Assembly (NCBI GenBank): GCA_039105265.1
Contig: JAPFFF010000020.1
Location: 1,505,001 to 1,569,000, forward strand
Length of the DNA: 64,000 nucleotides
Direction of reading: 5' to 3'
DNA from: Tritrichomonas musculus
Taxonomy: Eukaryota > Parabasalia > Tritrichomonadida > Tritrichomonadidae
In this document: in pieces, positions 12,101 to 21,404 of the stretch
Layout of the letters: every line of letters starts with the position of its first letter
Numbering within the stretch: position 1 is the stretch's first letter
Notes under the pieces: model-generated
Seen by the model: only the letters and a program-made list of their open reading frames with translations
Databases searched by the model: none
Told to the model about the DNA's origin: nothing
Position numbers and translations under genes: made by a program

Positions 12101-13766
12101 ATTCAAAGTATATATCATTTCCATTGGTGCCTGCTTCGTTGTCTTTGAATTCACTTCCATCAATAATAGAATAAACACCTTTGAAACAAATGGCACCACC
12201 GATCGTATCAGCTTTATTTGAGGAAAATGTACATGATGTAATATTGAATAATCTGGATGGTTGTGCAGTCGAAATTGAGATTGCTCCTCCTTGTTTGGCT
12301 TGGCATCCATTGAAATGACAATGTTCAATATAATTGAAAATAGAATTGCTTGGAGTTTTCCCTTTGGTGAGTATATAAATGGCTCCACCACCTTCTTCAG
12401 ATGAATCTTGAAGTTTATTAAATGTGCATGAATAAAGTGAAACACAATGTAAATTAGAATTAATACGTTTCTCGATATTCAATGAGCATCCATAAAGAAT
12501 GGAATTTGTCTTATAAGAAGATGGATTAGTTGAAAGATCGTCAACTGTTCCACTTGGTTTACTTGGACATTCATATGGTTTTTGAGTTGGGATAACAGGT
12601 GTAACAGGTTCTTGTGTTACTGTTACTGTTGTTGTTGGATCAACTGGTTTGATTGGTTCTTCTGTTATTGTTACTGTTACTGTTGTTGTTGGATCAGCTG
12701 GTTTGATTGGTTCTCCGGTTACTGTTATCGTTTCTGTTGGATCAGCTGGTTTGATTGGTTCTCCGGTTATTGTAATCGTTTCTGTTGGATCAACTGGTTT
12801 GATTGGTTCTTCTGTTATTGTTACTGTTACTGTTGTTGTTGGATCAACTGGTTTGATTGGTGGTTCATCACATATATCAGGAAATCCACTCTCAAATTTC
12901 GTTTTCATTGCATCACCTGATTTACAAATATATTTATTTGAATTGATACAATTTGAATTAATTTTCATGCTTGTCGAAGTAACGTCACTAGCTGTGCCTG
13001 AGAATTCGAAGAAATATTTATCATTCGAATTGCTGTCGTCATTTTTAATGTAAACAGTGTTTGAATTGAAATCTAAATCAGATGATTTGATCCATTTGAG
13101 ATAAAACATGTTTGATGAAATCGGGGTGCTTGTCATTTCAAATTTACTGTTAGTGATCGTGAATCCTCTTTTATCAGTACCTCCAGATGTTTCTCCACAT
13201 TCAAAGTATATATCATTTCCATTGGTGCCTGCTTCGTTGTCTTTGAATTCACTTCCATCAATAATAGAATAAACACCTTTGAAACAAATGGCACCACCGA
13301 TCGTATCAGCTTTATTTGAGGAAAATGTACATGATGCAATATTGAATAATCTGGATGGTTGTGCAGTCGAAATTGAGATTGCTCCTCCTTGTTTGGCTTG
13401 GCATCCATTGAAATGACAATGTTCAATATAATTTAAAATAGAATTGCTTGGATTTTTCCCTTTGGTGAGTATATAAATGGCTCCACCACCTTCTTCAGAT
13501 GAATCTTGAAGTTTATCAAATGTGCATGAATAAAGTGAAACACAATGTAAATTAGAATTAATGCGTTTCTCGATATTCAATGAACATCCATAAAGAATGG
13601 AATTTGTCTTATAAGAAGATGGATTAGTTGAAAGATCGTCAACTGTTCCACTTGGTTTGCTTGGACATTCATATGGTCCATCTAATAAAATAAATTCATT
13701 CTTATTTAATTGTGAATTTATTTGAACTGAAGCTTTCCCAAATATCAAAAACAAGATCGACAACAT
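6150..13766 (-). CDS. Giant Pmp-like repetitive surface protein, 2538 aa
   Basis: This is a type I membrane protein. Residues 1 to about 20 (MLSILFLIFGKASVQ) look like a signal peptide. Six nearly identical units of about 280 residues follow, each carrying the GGA[I]/FxxN motifs of chlamydial polymorphic outer membrane proteins (GGAIYI, GGAISI, GGAICF, FSSNKA, FKDNEA), a beta-helix adhesin fold known in trichomonads. The units are joined by Pro/Thr/Val linkers (KPVDPTTTVTVTITEEPI), which look extended and possibly O-glycosylated. From about residue 2080 there is a unique C-terminal ectodomain ending in a Cys-rich motif (FNCQDW). A single transmembrane helix lies at about 2445-2470, with a cytoplasmic tail of about 65 residues. 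Probably an adhesin or antigenically variable surface protein. The open frame is unbroken over 7.6 kb, which argues for selection. Confidence 0.85.
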   Translation of the reverse strand: MLSILFLIFGKASVQINSQLNKNEFILLDGPYECPSKPSGTVDDLSTNPSSYKTNSILYGCSLNIEKRINSNLHCVSLYSCTFDKLQDSSEEGGGAIYILTKGKNPSNSILNYIEHCHFNGCQAKQGGAISISTAQPSRLFNIASCTFSSNKADTIGGAICFKGVYSIIDGSEFKDNEAGTNGNDIYFECGETSGGTDKRGFTITNSKFEMTSTPISSNMFYLKWIKSSDLDFNSNTVYIKNDDSNSNDKYFFEFSGTASDVTSTSMKINSNCINSNKYICKSGDAMKTKFESGFPDICDEPPIKPVDPTTTVTVTITEEPIKPVDPTETITITGEPIKPADPTETITVTGEPIKPADPTTTVTVTITEEPIKPVDPTTTVTVTQEPVTPVIPTQKPYECPSKPSGTVDDLSTNPSSYKTNSILYGCSLNIEKRINSNLHCVSLYSCTFNKLQDSSEEGGGAIYILTKGKTPSNSIFNYIEHCHFNGCQAKQGGAISISTAQPSRLFNITSCTFSSNKADTIGGAICFKGVYSIIDGSEFKDNEAGTNGNDIYFECGETSGGTDKRGFTITNSKFEMTSTPISSNMFYLKWIKSSDLDFNSNTVYIKNDDSNSNDKYFFEFSGTASDVTSTNMKINSNCINSNKYICKSGDAMKTKFESGFPDICDEPPIKPVDPTTTVTVTITEEPIKPVDPTTTVTVTITEEPIKPVDPTETVTVTITEEPIKPVDPTTTITVTQEPVTPVIPTQKPYECPNKPSGTVDDLSTNPSSYKTNSILYGCSLNIEKRINSNLHCVSLYSCTFDKLQDSSEEGGGAIYILTKGKTPSNSIFNYIEHCHFNGCQAKQGGAISISTAQPSRLFNIASCTFSSNKADTIGGAICFKGVYSIIDGSEFKDNEAGTNGNDIYFECGETSGGTDKRGFTITNSKFEMTSTPISSNMFYLKWIKSSDLDFNSNTVYIKNDDSNSNDKYFFEFSGTASDVTSTNMKINSNCINSNKYICKSGDAMKTKFESGFPDICDEPPIKPVDPTTTVTVTITEEPIKPVDPTETVTVTITEEPIKPVDPTTTITVTQEPVTPVIPTQKPYECPNKPSGTVDDLSTNPSSYKTNSILYGCSLNIEKRINSNLHCVSLYSCTFNKLQDSSEEGGGAIYILTKGKTPSNSIFNYIEHCHFNGCQAKQGGAISISTAQPSRLFNITSCTFSSNKADTIGGAICFKGVYSIIDGSEFKDNEAGTNGNDIYFECGETSGGTDKRGFTITNSKFEMTSTPISSNMFYLKWIKSSDLDFNSNTVYIKNDDSNSNDKYFFEFSGTASDVTSTNMKINSNCINSNKYICKSGDAMKTKFESGFPDICDEPPIKPVDPTTTVTVTITEEPIKPVDPTTTVTVTITEEPIKPVDPTTTITVTQEPVTPVIPTQKPYECPNKPSGTVDDLSTNPSSYKTNSILYGCSLNIEKRINSNLHCVSLYSCTFNKLQDSSEEGGGAIYILTKGKTPSNSIFNYIEHCHFNGCQAKQGGAISISTAQPSRLFNITSCTFSSNKADTIGGAICFKGVYSIIDGSEFKDNEAGTNGNDIYFECGETSGGTDKRGFTITNSKFEMTSTPISSNMFYLKWIKSSDLDFNSNTVYIKNDDSNSNDKYFFEFSGTASDVTSTNMKINSNCINSNKYICKSGDAMKTKFESGFPDICDEPPIKPVDPTTTVTVTITEEPIKPVDPTTTVTVTITEEPIKPVDPTTTITVTQEPVTPVIPTQKPYECPNKPSGTVDDLSTNPSSYKTNSILYGCSLNIEKRINSNLHCVSLYSCTFDKLQDSSEEGGGAIYILTKGKTPSNSIFNYIEHCHFNGCQAKQGGAISISTAQPSRLFNIASCTFSSNKADTIGGAICFKGVYSIIDGSEFKDNEAGTNGNDIYFECGETSGGTDKRGFTITNSKFEMTSTPISSNMFYLKWIKSSDLDFNSNTVYIKNDDSNSNDKYFFEFSGTASDVTSTNMKINSNCINSNKYICKSGDAMKTKFESGFPDICDEPPIKPVDPTTTVTVTITEEPIKPVDPTTIITTTATITITEEPISTTKINESNIPNLSQTNSPVVTQTNNPVINNTFSISESEQVTHIPATQSIIPTIDFRYDDLIVDSSYNITGEYVEFIKEGFKADEKLFSLSNTNSDIYLINTNNEMNIIKINTTKEKPTKTIFVSPNSKETTAIVLPPSDGSDDFGLGEFGIHANSNLKNIILPKHDVPLNIYNNEKTDISFSYEESNKSTTLSLNHLIVNNGTIQMKIPEEIQTVEFKVVYAYKIDKIETIRSNEQVEIKINEINLKQGSQLTLALFNISNVIKSASESKLIVEKKAIFNKETRIELSDSSLIDFGSSIIEGTCKEIKLIEPQQNDFHLQDEKLIPLICGSNFNCQDWKDKFIGNNEFIGAKCIENNDQICLAASNNPNAISRNTGAKKNLSAGAIVGIVLAVLVVIVSIFVVILLVKRKTAQSNPYKDAPSEEFESKIDNEVNDVTPMGNNSISGEFSNDLYQSNGYTYVDPFLKDFEEQDK
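7565..7695 (-). repeat. 54-bp linker minisatellite (last of six clusters)
   Basis: The Pro/Thr linkers are built from an 18-codon unit, E-E-P-I-K-P-V-D-P-T-T-T-V-T-V-T-I-T. Counting KPxDP motifs from the protein N-terminus, the six clusters hold 5, 4, 3, 3, 3 and 2 copies. Other clusters lie near 8550-8700, 9550-9700, 10550-10700, 11560-11760 and 12610-12860. Confidence 0.85.
7690..13680 (-). repeat. Six tandem Pmp-like units, mostly 1002-bp period
   Basis: Identical landmarks recur at 8520, 9522, 10524 and 11526 (exactly 1002 bp apart) and then at 12582 (1056 bp, one extra linker unit). The period is divisible by three, so the frame is kept. Units differ by only a few bases, for example YECPSKP against YECPNKP and FDKLQ against FNKLQ, and these variants are mixed between units, which suggests unequal exchange or conversion. 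Confidence 0.9.
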
Positions 13767-15019
13767 AATAAATAATAAATTTTAAAATCTATTGAATTTT
13801 ATTGAAAGTATTTTTATAAAAAATTCAAAGCATAAAATAAATTTTGAAAAAACTATCAAAAAATTATATTTATGATAAATTAGCAGATAATACATTTATA
13901 ACATATAATTGGTACGTTTTGATGAATTTATAAATTCTATCCAAAAAAAATGAATTCATTACGTTGGTAAGGATATAGTATTATTAGCAACGTTTGGATA
14001 TATTTATCTGAAATTTTTGTAAGAATTCATACAATTACTTCGACCATCTATTTTCTATCATTTTATATTCCATTTTTGTTAAAAACTGTAAATAATATTC
14101 TCAAAAGTGAGAAAACATTTAAATAATAAAGATTATTTATTTTTTGAAATAGTAATTCAACTATATGATCTTAGATTTTATATATTAATTAACTACAATT
14201 TATTCATCTTAGCATTTTTTTAGTATAAATTGCTTTTTATTTTTAAGTACAAACATCAATTTTTTATTTCAAAATATATTTATTTTATGAATATATAGAA
14301 AATTTGTATATTTAATGAAAAGTTCTTTTATAAAATAAAGATATAAAATAAAGGCCAGATTCATTTATTTTGGTACATTAAAAAGAAATAAGATTAATTA
14401 TATAAATAATAAATATTAAATTATTATTAAACATAAAATGGAAACATTATATTGTTGGTAATTTTAGTTTTAACAGGATATATGAGTTTAAAAAAATTAT
14501 AAAATACGTTAAATATTAGAGTTATAAGAATATATTTGTAATATACTTTAAAAATTATTTGATCTATTTTATTAGTAACGTAAAATATAAAATAAAAATC
14601 ATTATTAAAATGATAAATATATTATTAATATAAACTAAATTTCATATATAGAAAGATATCATTAAATTAATTTTAAATTAATTCAAAAGTATTTTCATTT
14701 AAAATTTTGACTTTTATTGAGATACCTGATATACTTTATATTTTATAATGAAATATATTTAATCATTTATACAGCTGTTTCGGAAATAGATTAGAATTTT
14801 TCGGAAATAAAATATCATGATTTGAATGGTTTATAAAAACGATAAAATAATTTTAGAAATAATATTTTTAAAAAATAATTTATTTTAGAGACGAAGTCTC
14901 AAAAAGTGATGACGGTAATTTTCAATTCTCGTGGACACTTTTTGAAGGCTGTCCGTTGCTATGTATTCAAAATAAGAAGATAAAAAAAAAATTGAAAACT
15001 TTTTGAATAAAAAATAAAT
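13767..15019. other. AT-rich intergenic sequence
   Basis: No gene is recognisable. A short block at 14889-14950 is richer in G+C and contains two facing copies of the ACTTTTTGA motif (about 14902 and 14936). Confidence 0.5.
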
Positions 15020-15240
15020 ATTTTAGAGATGGAATTTGTCATATGAAAGAGAATGCTTTACGATCTCATTTACAAGTTATTTTACATCAAATAGGTATTG
15101 CTGATTACCAATCGTATAGTTAGCACTCTTTCAGAAAGGTGGTGCATACCATTGCGGCCAAAAAGGTAAATCTGACTATATCATTAAGGCACATGGAAGG
15201 TGGAAGTCTTCTGCCTATATTCGTTACGTTTCCGTTTTAT
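15020..15240 (+). mobile_element. Tyrosine-recombinase fossil (Crypton/DIRS-like)
   Basis: A broken fragment of the catalytic C-terminus of a tyrosine recombinase. Visible parts are the box II signature HSFRK-GGAYH (about 15124-15150), the HGRWKS block (about 15190-15207) and the catalytic-tyrosine context AYIRYVSVL (to about 15238). The spacing resembles YR enzymes of Crypton or DIRS elements. It is broken, with one to a few breaks. No ends, repeats or other element parts are recognised, so the family assignment is tentative. Confidence 0.5.
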
Positions 15241-15843
15241 GAATTTAGCTGGACAAGAAATTGCTCTAAAATTATCAAACTTATAAAAGTAAACAAAAAG
15301 TTAATGACATATTTATTTTCTCTCAAAAATTTTTTTTTATTATTTTCATTGAAAAAGCTAGGTAAAATATTTTAATGTTTATAAGCCTTCAAAAAGTGGC
15401 CGAACGAGAAATTATCTATATTCGTTACGTTTTAGTCCTCGCACGATTGAATTTCATTCAATTTTATTAACTTTTTATATGTGCAAGATCAAATTTTGTA
15501 TAATAGAATATTTTCCATATGATTTTGATTCTATATATTATATTAAGCTCAAATTAAAATTTGTAAAATGTTCAAAGTTTTCATTTTAAATAGCTATGTG
15601 GCCATGTACCCCTTAAAAAGTGATAGAATTATCTCATTCAAAGTATTGTCCATTTAATCATTCAAAATTTACCTAATAAAAAAAAAATTTCATCTCATAT
15701 TTTGGAGTACTTTTCATAAGATGATCTTATGAAATGAAATTTTTTTTTTCATTTTTGGTACCAGTATTTTATTTTAAATATCCAAAAATATTTGGTTTTA
15801 ATTGTTTATAAATTAAAATAAAATGTAATTTTAGAAAAATATA

Positions 15844-16240
15844 CAGTTGTGTATAAAAAGTGGTAACGGTATAATAAATGGTAACACTTTTTTTTTAGTA
15901 TAAAAAATTATCATTCTATTTATTTTTTAATGAAGCATTTGTAATAAATATGTTTAATATTTTATAAATAACATAATAATATAAGTAAATATAAATGAAA
16001 TTTCTTTTATCTTATTAACAATCTCATTTTACTGCAAAACTCAATTCAATTAATTGTTTTGATGTTTCCTCATTGAGGTCGATCATTATTTATCGAATAA
16101 ACTATCCATATGAAATATATATCCATTAAAGTAATGGTCTGTGCATCAATTTCATTTGGAAATCCAAATGATGAAATTTTACTAATGATGAAAAAAGTGT
16201 TACCATTTATTATACCGTTACCACTTTTTATACACAACTG
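15844..16240. mobile_element. MITE, 50-bp perfect terminal inverted repeats, TA duplication
   Basis: The 397-bp element begins CAGTTGTGTATAAAAAGTGG and ends with its reverse complement. The inverted repeats match over 50 bp without a mismatch (15844-15893 and 16191-16240). TA dinucleotides flank it at 15842-15843 and 16241-16242, as expected for Tc1/mariner-superfamily insertion. The interior has no open frame, so it is non-autonomous. The perfect repeats suggest a fairly recent insertion. Confidence 0.85.
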
Positions 16241-16242
16241 TA

Positions 16243-17561
16243 AAAATGTAATTTTTGATGTATTATTAAGCTTCCAATAACGGATTTAACAGATTTATTT
16301 CCTTTGCTATATTTTATCAAACATTATATTTTAATTAAATGTTATATTTAATTAAAAATATATAGATTATTTATTAAGATATATTAATTTGAATGATATT
16401 TGAGTTTTTTCCAAAAAAAAAATTCATAAAATAAGGCTAAATTCATACCGTTTACAATTGATAATTATATATGTATTTAAATAAATCAATCATAGACTTT
16501 TAAAAATGAAATTTCTTGTTTTTTTCAATCATCTTATAAAATTACTATATATTTTATATGAATCATTGAACTAATTTTATTTAAAATGTAAATAATATCT
16601 AATATTTCATTATATACAAATGCATATATAAGTATTCAGGTATAAATATAATGATTAACCAGAAAAAATAAAAAGATCTTGAATATTTGTATGAATAATA
16701 ATTTAAAAGCAATTACATTTGAAATATTCATTATATATATTTATCATACATTATTTTTAAATTATTATTAAAGCTTTAATTAAGGATTATTTAAAGATAT
16801 GCCAAATGCAATTTGAATTTGGATTTCTCCAAAAAAGGTCAATTACTTTTTATCAATTTTAATACTTTTTTTAAAAATGCATTATTTCTGTTAATATTTA
16901 GCATTTCTATATGCATGTTTATTTTAAGTATTTGTAAATATAATTATAACTATATATAATATAAATATATTTTGTTACTGCTATTATTATAATATATTAT
17001 TCCTACATTTTGAAATTTGCAGTCAATTCAATATTCTATAAATTCAATTTTTAATATTATATAAATATGAATATATGAATATATAAATTTATAAAATAAA
17101 ATTATATTATTTTTAAGACAATAACATAAAATTAAAACCCATATAAATAATAATATAATAATATAAATATTAACAATATTGTATATATTAGCTACAATTT
17201 GAAATTTGAAAATTTTCTCATTTCTATGAATTCAATTTTATAAAATATTCAAATATTAATATACAGCAAATATGATTGAAATATATAATTAAATTATCAT
17301 TATATAAATTATATAAAATATAAAAAAACATAATATAATGATTATATTATAAATATTACAATATATCGCAGTTACATTTTGAAATTTGAAAATCTTTTAA
17401 TTTTCACTTTTTGAAATAAATTCCAAAAAACATTAATATCTCGCGAACAAACAAATTTTAAAAAAATTCTATCTGTGAAAACCTGCACAAATTTATTATA
17501 ATTATATATTTAAAATATAAAGAATCAAAAGCAATCCTAAAGTTCGATTTACCCCAGCATA
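16243..17561. other. AT-rich intergenic sequence
   Basis: Extremely AT-rich sequence with many short A/T runs. I see no gene or organised repeat. Confidence 0.5.
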
Positions 17562-19019
17562 CAGAGTTTCGGTACCTTTCTTTTGTAACGAAAAATGTAA
17601 CCACCAAAATTTTTAAAAATTTTATCACATAACTTTTTTAGTTTAATTTTCACTTTCGTAACGAAAAATTTCACTTTCGTAACGAAATTATTATAAATTC
17701 ATTTTAACCAAAAAAGAGAGAAGGCACGAACAAAAAAGCATGTTAACAGTTGTTTACTAATACGAAATTTGAACTTTTTGGCTTTTCAATTGCGAAATAA
17801 AATCATGAGCCAAATATGCCAAATATACTCATTTAAAATAATCTGAAGCGCAAAAATCAATCATACTACTATTTCCTTTACTTAGTAAAGTATATTTCAA
17901 AGCAAATTGATTTCGAATTCAATTTTTTTTTTAAAAGCATTGGCTAATTATCATTCAATTACCTTATTGACGGCTCATTTAAGATGATTTTTTTGGAAAT
18001 GCTTGTTGTTATTATTGTTTTTAAATAAAAGAAGAAGTTTTATTATAATGCTTAAAAGATATTGATAATATAAAAAATGGAAAATGATTAAATAGTCAAT
18101 AGTATTTTGCTAATCATAGAAACGTTTTTAATTTTTAATAATAATTATAAAGTATCTTTCCTATCATTTTGTCTTTTTATATCACATGTCATTCTTTTTC
18201 TTTTTTTCTTTTTTTACGTTTTAACGCCAAAAGAGCAAATAAAAATGGATAAAAATAAAATGAATGAATGTAATAAATATTAAAATTAATTTTAAAATGA
18301 ATTTAATTTAAAAATATCATAGATATTCTTATTTTTTAAAGAAATAAAATACTCAAACTTTTTCAAATCATAAACCAATGAAAAAGTGAAAATTTTTATT
18401 TTTTAAAATGATGCCCACTGTGCACTATCATTTCTCAAGGAGAAAAAAATTAACACAAGAAGACTGTCATGATAAAACTTCTTCTTTTGTTATTATTGAT
18501 TTTAAATTTATTATTGTTTTTTAAATTTTATTGATTTTAACTTTAAAAACAATAATAACAACAAACATTTCCAAAAAAATCATCTTAAATGAGCCGTCAA
18601 TAAGGTAATTGAATGATAATTAGCCAATGCTTTTAAAAAAAAAATTGAATTCGAAATCAATTTGCTTTGAAATATACTTTACTAAGTAAAGGAAATAGTA
18701 GTATGATTGATTTTTGCGCTTCAGATTATTTTAAATGAGTATATTTGGCATATTTGGCTCATGATTTTATTTCGCAATTGAAAAGCCAAAAAGTTCAAAT
18801 TTCGTATTAGTAAACAACTGTTAACATGCTTTTTTGTTCGTGCCTTCTCTCTTTTTTGGTTAAAATGAATTTATAATAATTTCGTTACGAAAGTGAAATT
18901 TTTCGTTACGAAAGTGAAAATTAAACTAAAAAAGTTATGTGATAAAATTTTTAAAAATTTTGGTGGTTACATTTTTCGTTACAAAAGTGGGTTTTATCGT
19001 TACAAAAGTGAAGCAACTG
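17562..19019. mobile_element. Foldback element with ~446-bp inverted repeats
   Basis: Segments 17580-18025 and 18542-18987 are near-perfect reverse complements, about 446 bp each. A shorter continuation of the pairing lies inside (about 18027-18047 with 18470-18492). The subterminal DNA carries repeated CGTTACGAAAGTG-type motifs: two near 18885-18920 and two variants near 18977 and 18998. Beyond the long repeats, both ends reach a CAG terminus (CAGAGTTTC at 17562, GCAACTG ending at 19019) next to a TA, again Tc1/mariner-like. The central ~516 bp has no coding frame. The outermost 18-30 bp of the two ends do not match well, so the exact left boundary is less certain. Confidence 0.75.
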
Positions 19020-19021
19020 TA

Positions 19022-20848
19022 ATAAATATATAAAATAAGTGCACTAGAATATAATATCAAAATGTTATTTAGTAATTATTAATACATAAAAAGATATACA
19101 TATTTTTATAAACGTTTAAAATTTAAAGTAGGTGTCCGGACCTCTTTTTCTCCAAAAAAAAAAGCATATAAAAAAATTTTTTTCTATTAAAAATGCTCCA
19201 TATTTTAAATACTAATAACACTCTATATAGCAATTAAAATTATTAAATATTTTAAAAAAAATGGCGAAGAATTTTAAAAATGAACTCGGATTTCAAACTT
19301 TTTGAATACTTATTCAATTTTTTCCTTTCAATTTTTGATAAGTCTAATAAAAAAATGATTTGTTTTATTGCATTCTACTAATCCTTTTCTTTTCATGTTT
19401 TGGGAATATATAGGAAATATTCTGAATTTTATTTTTATGCAAAGACCATTTACAATTATGAAAAAAAAAAAATTATTGATAATATGCAATATTTGGATGA
19501 CCATATTAAGCAATGTTTACTTAAAACAAATTCGAATAATAATAATATTATCATGTGTGAACAAAATATACCACACTTGATATTAAATATTGTGCTTAAA
19601 TAGAGTTTTATTCTCATTTTTTTAGGCTCAGCAGCCAACAAAAACTTTTTATCTAGTGGAAGCTGTGAAGTGAAAATTTCTGTATAGAAACTTCTGTATA
19701 TTTTACGTAGGGATGTTCTATTCAATTTTAGTAATTTTGAATACATTTCTTAAAAAACGTGGTTGAATAAGATAGACTCGTGAAAAAACTTGGATGACCT
19801 CCTATGAAAGGTTTTATAAAAAGATTTAACTGTAAAGATCTTTTTTTCGATAATAAAATGCATTGACATATATGATACTTGGCTTTATTTCTTGAGGAAA
19901 AATAAATGTATCTGATAATTTGGAAAAAAGTTGTTTTTTATAATTGTCTTGGTAATAACATCATATAAAAGTGTAAAATCGTGACTAGTTGCTGTTTTGT
20001 AATGTTCAATAAAATAAAAACAAGAAAAAAGATAAAATAATTTTTGTTCACAAAATTATAAATAAACGTACTTTTTGTGATTGAATCATTCAAAAGTTTT
20101 TATAAAAGATTTTGTTTATTGAAATTTGAGAGATAATCCCGATAAGAGTGAAAACTTTGGTAAACAAAAATATTTATCAATATAAATGTTTTTCTCAATA
20201 TTTATCTATTACACTTGTTCATTATTTGTTTTAATAATAATTTTTAATTTAATATTTAATTATATAAGCATTTAACTGGTTTATATTGGAAACAAAAATT
20301 CTATGCTTTATTTGAAAAAAATTAAAAAATAAAAATATATTTTTCTTCATGAAGAGAGGTGGAAAAGAATTTCGTTCATCAAATTATTATGATTTACTTG
20401 AACATCAAACAAGAAAATTGTCTGAATGTCAAATTTTTTTGTATATTTTCATTGATAATTTTAAGTTTATCTTGTTCGATTCGTACTTCCGTAAATTGAT
20501 TGGAAACAACAAGAATATTGCTTTTTCATTCAATTAGAGCCTTTCACTATTAAAACAATTTGCTGATAATTAATTCTTTTATGATTTTAAAATTTGAATG
20601 GATTGAATGAATTATCAATTTTTTGTATGTGTTTTCACAAACCATATCCAAGATCATCCTTAAGATAAAATTATTTGTATGTAGATAAATATTTCTAAGA
20701 TATATGATCGTTTTTTACTAAATTGAAAGCTTTATTTCATGAATTAAATAAATATTCTATTATAAAAAAACGAAGAGAAAACTGTACCAAATATATTAAA
20801 TCAAATAAAAATTCATTTTTCAATCATACGTCTCTTTGATCAAATGTT
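19022..20848. other. Intergenic sequence with weak small ORFs
   Basis: No gene is supported. Overlapping short frames at 19328-19750 have no recognisable domain. A 62-residue frame at 20349-20537 (MKRGGKEFRSSNYYDLLEHQ) looks slightly more protein-like at its start but loses character after about 25 residues. Confidence 0.4.
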
Positions 20849-20849
20849 C

Positions 20850-21158
20850 TCAATCGATATCATAATTATATTCTAAAACATATGCATCAGGGCTATTTTT
20901 AAACAGACTGATTGGTACATTCTGGATAATATACAAGTATTTCTTCATATTGGTATTGCATAAGTAAGTTGAGAAGTCAACAATACTTGCTTTATTTAGA
21001 ATACTAATTGAAAGAGGACAATTCATTACAGGAGTAATACCAGCAAAAGCTCTTCCATAACAACGTCCATCGCAATCAGTAACTGCTACCTCATCAACGA
21101 AGGCTAGGAGAACATTTTCATTTCTCAAAATGTCTTCCATTATTTTGGACCACGCCAC
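20850..21158 (-). pseudogene. Possible Tc1-like DDE transposase fragment
   Basis: The 102-residue frame starts MAWSKIMEDILRNENVLLAF and continues VDEVAV...GRCYGRAFAGITPV...SISILNKASIVDF. The order [FI]-[VI]-D-E, then R-x-x-GR followed by G-x-x-P, then a beta strand with I-x-x-x-[IL], matches the middle of the catalytic domain of IS630/Tc1/mariner transposases. The first and last acidic residues of the triad lie outside or are not evident, and no helix-turn-helix region adjoins it. It is thus a truncated copy and could be unrelated to the two MITEs upstream. Confidence 0.35.
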
Positions 21159-21159
21159 T

Positions 21160-21400
21160 CTAAAGATTTTTGTGTTGATGATTCAATAATATTTTATGCT
21201 ATTAATAAAGAATATATTTCAATGATAAAAATCAATTGCATAAAGATTTAAGAAATAAATTCAATGAATCTTCAGATAATGCAAATAAATCATCTAATAA
21301 TGAAAATGACTCATTAAATGATGATATTGATTCGTCAAATAATGCAAATAAAACACCAAAGAATAGAGGACTTGGTTATTATATGCTAGGCACATTGGAA
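21160..21400 (+). pseudogene. Unrecognised N/D/S-rich gene fragment, plus strand
   Basis: On the plus strand, KDFCVDDSIIFYAINKEYIS (about 21164-21225) resembles the KGFCVDDSMIFY tail of the minus-strand fragment next door. It is followed by an Asn/Ser/Asp-rich stretch (ESSDNANKSSNNENDSLNDD) and RGLGYYMLGTLEWLNK, ending at about 21415 where the minus-strand fragment begins. The two fragments look like pieces of one gene family brought together in opposite orientation. No function is recognised. Confidence 0.35.
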
Positions 21401-21404
21401 TGGT

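Noticed and set aside
7973-13426. Repeated minus-strand and plus-strand ORFs of 80-146 residues inside the Pmp-like gene
   Set aside because: They are shadows in other frames of the six tandem units. Their repetition follows from the repeats, and composition (for example runs of Cys/Tyr/Trp) is unnatural.
19328-19750. Overlapping small ORFs of 61-96 residues
   Set aside because: Ile/Asn/Lys-rich in all frames as expected for random AT-rich DNA, with no conserved motif.
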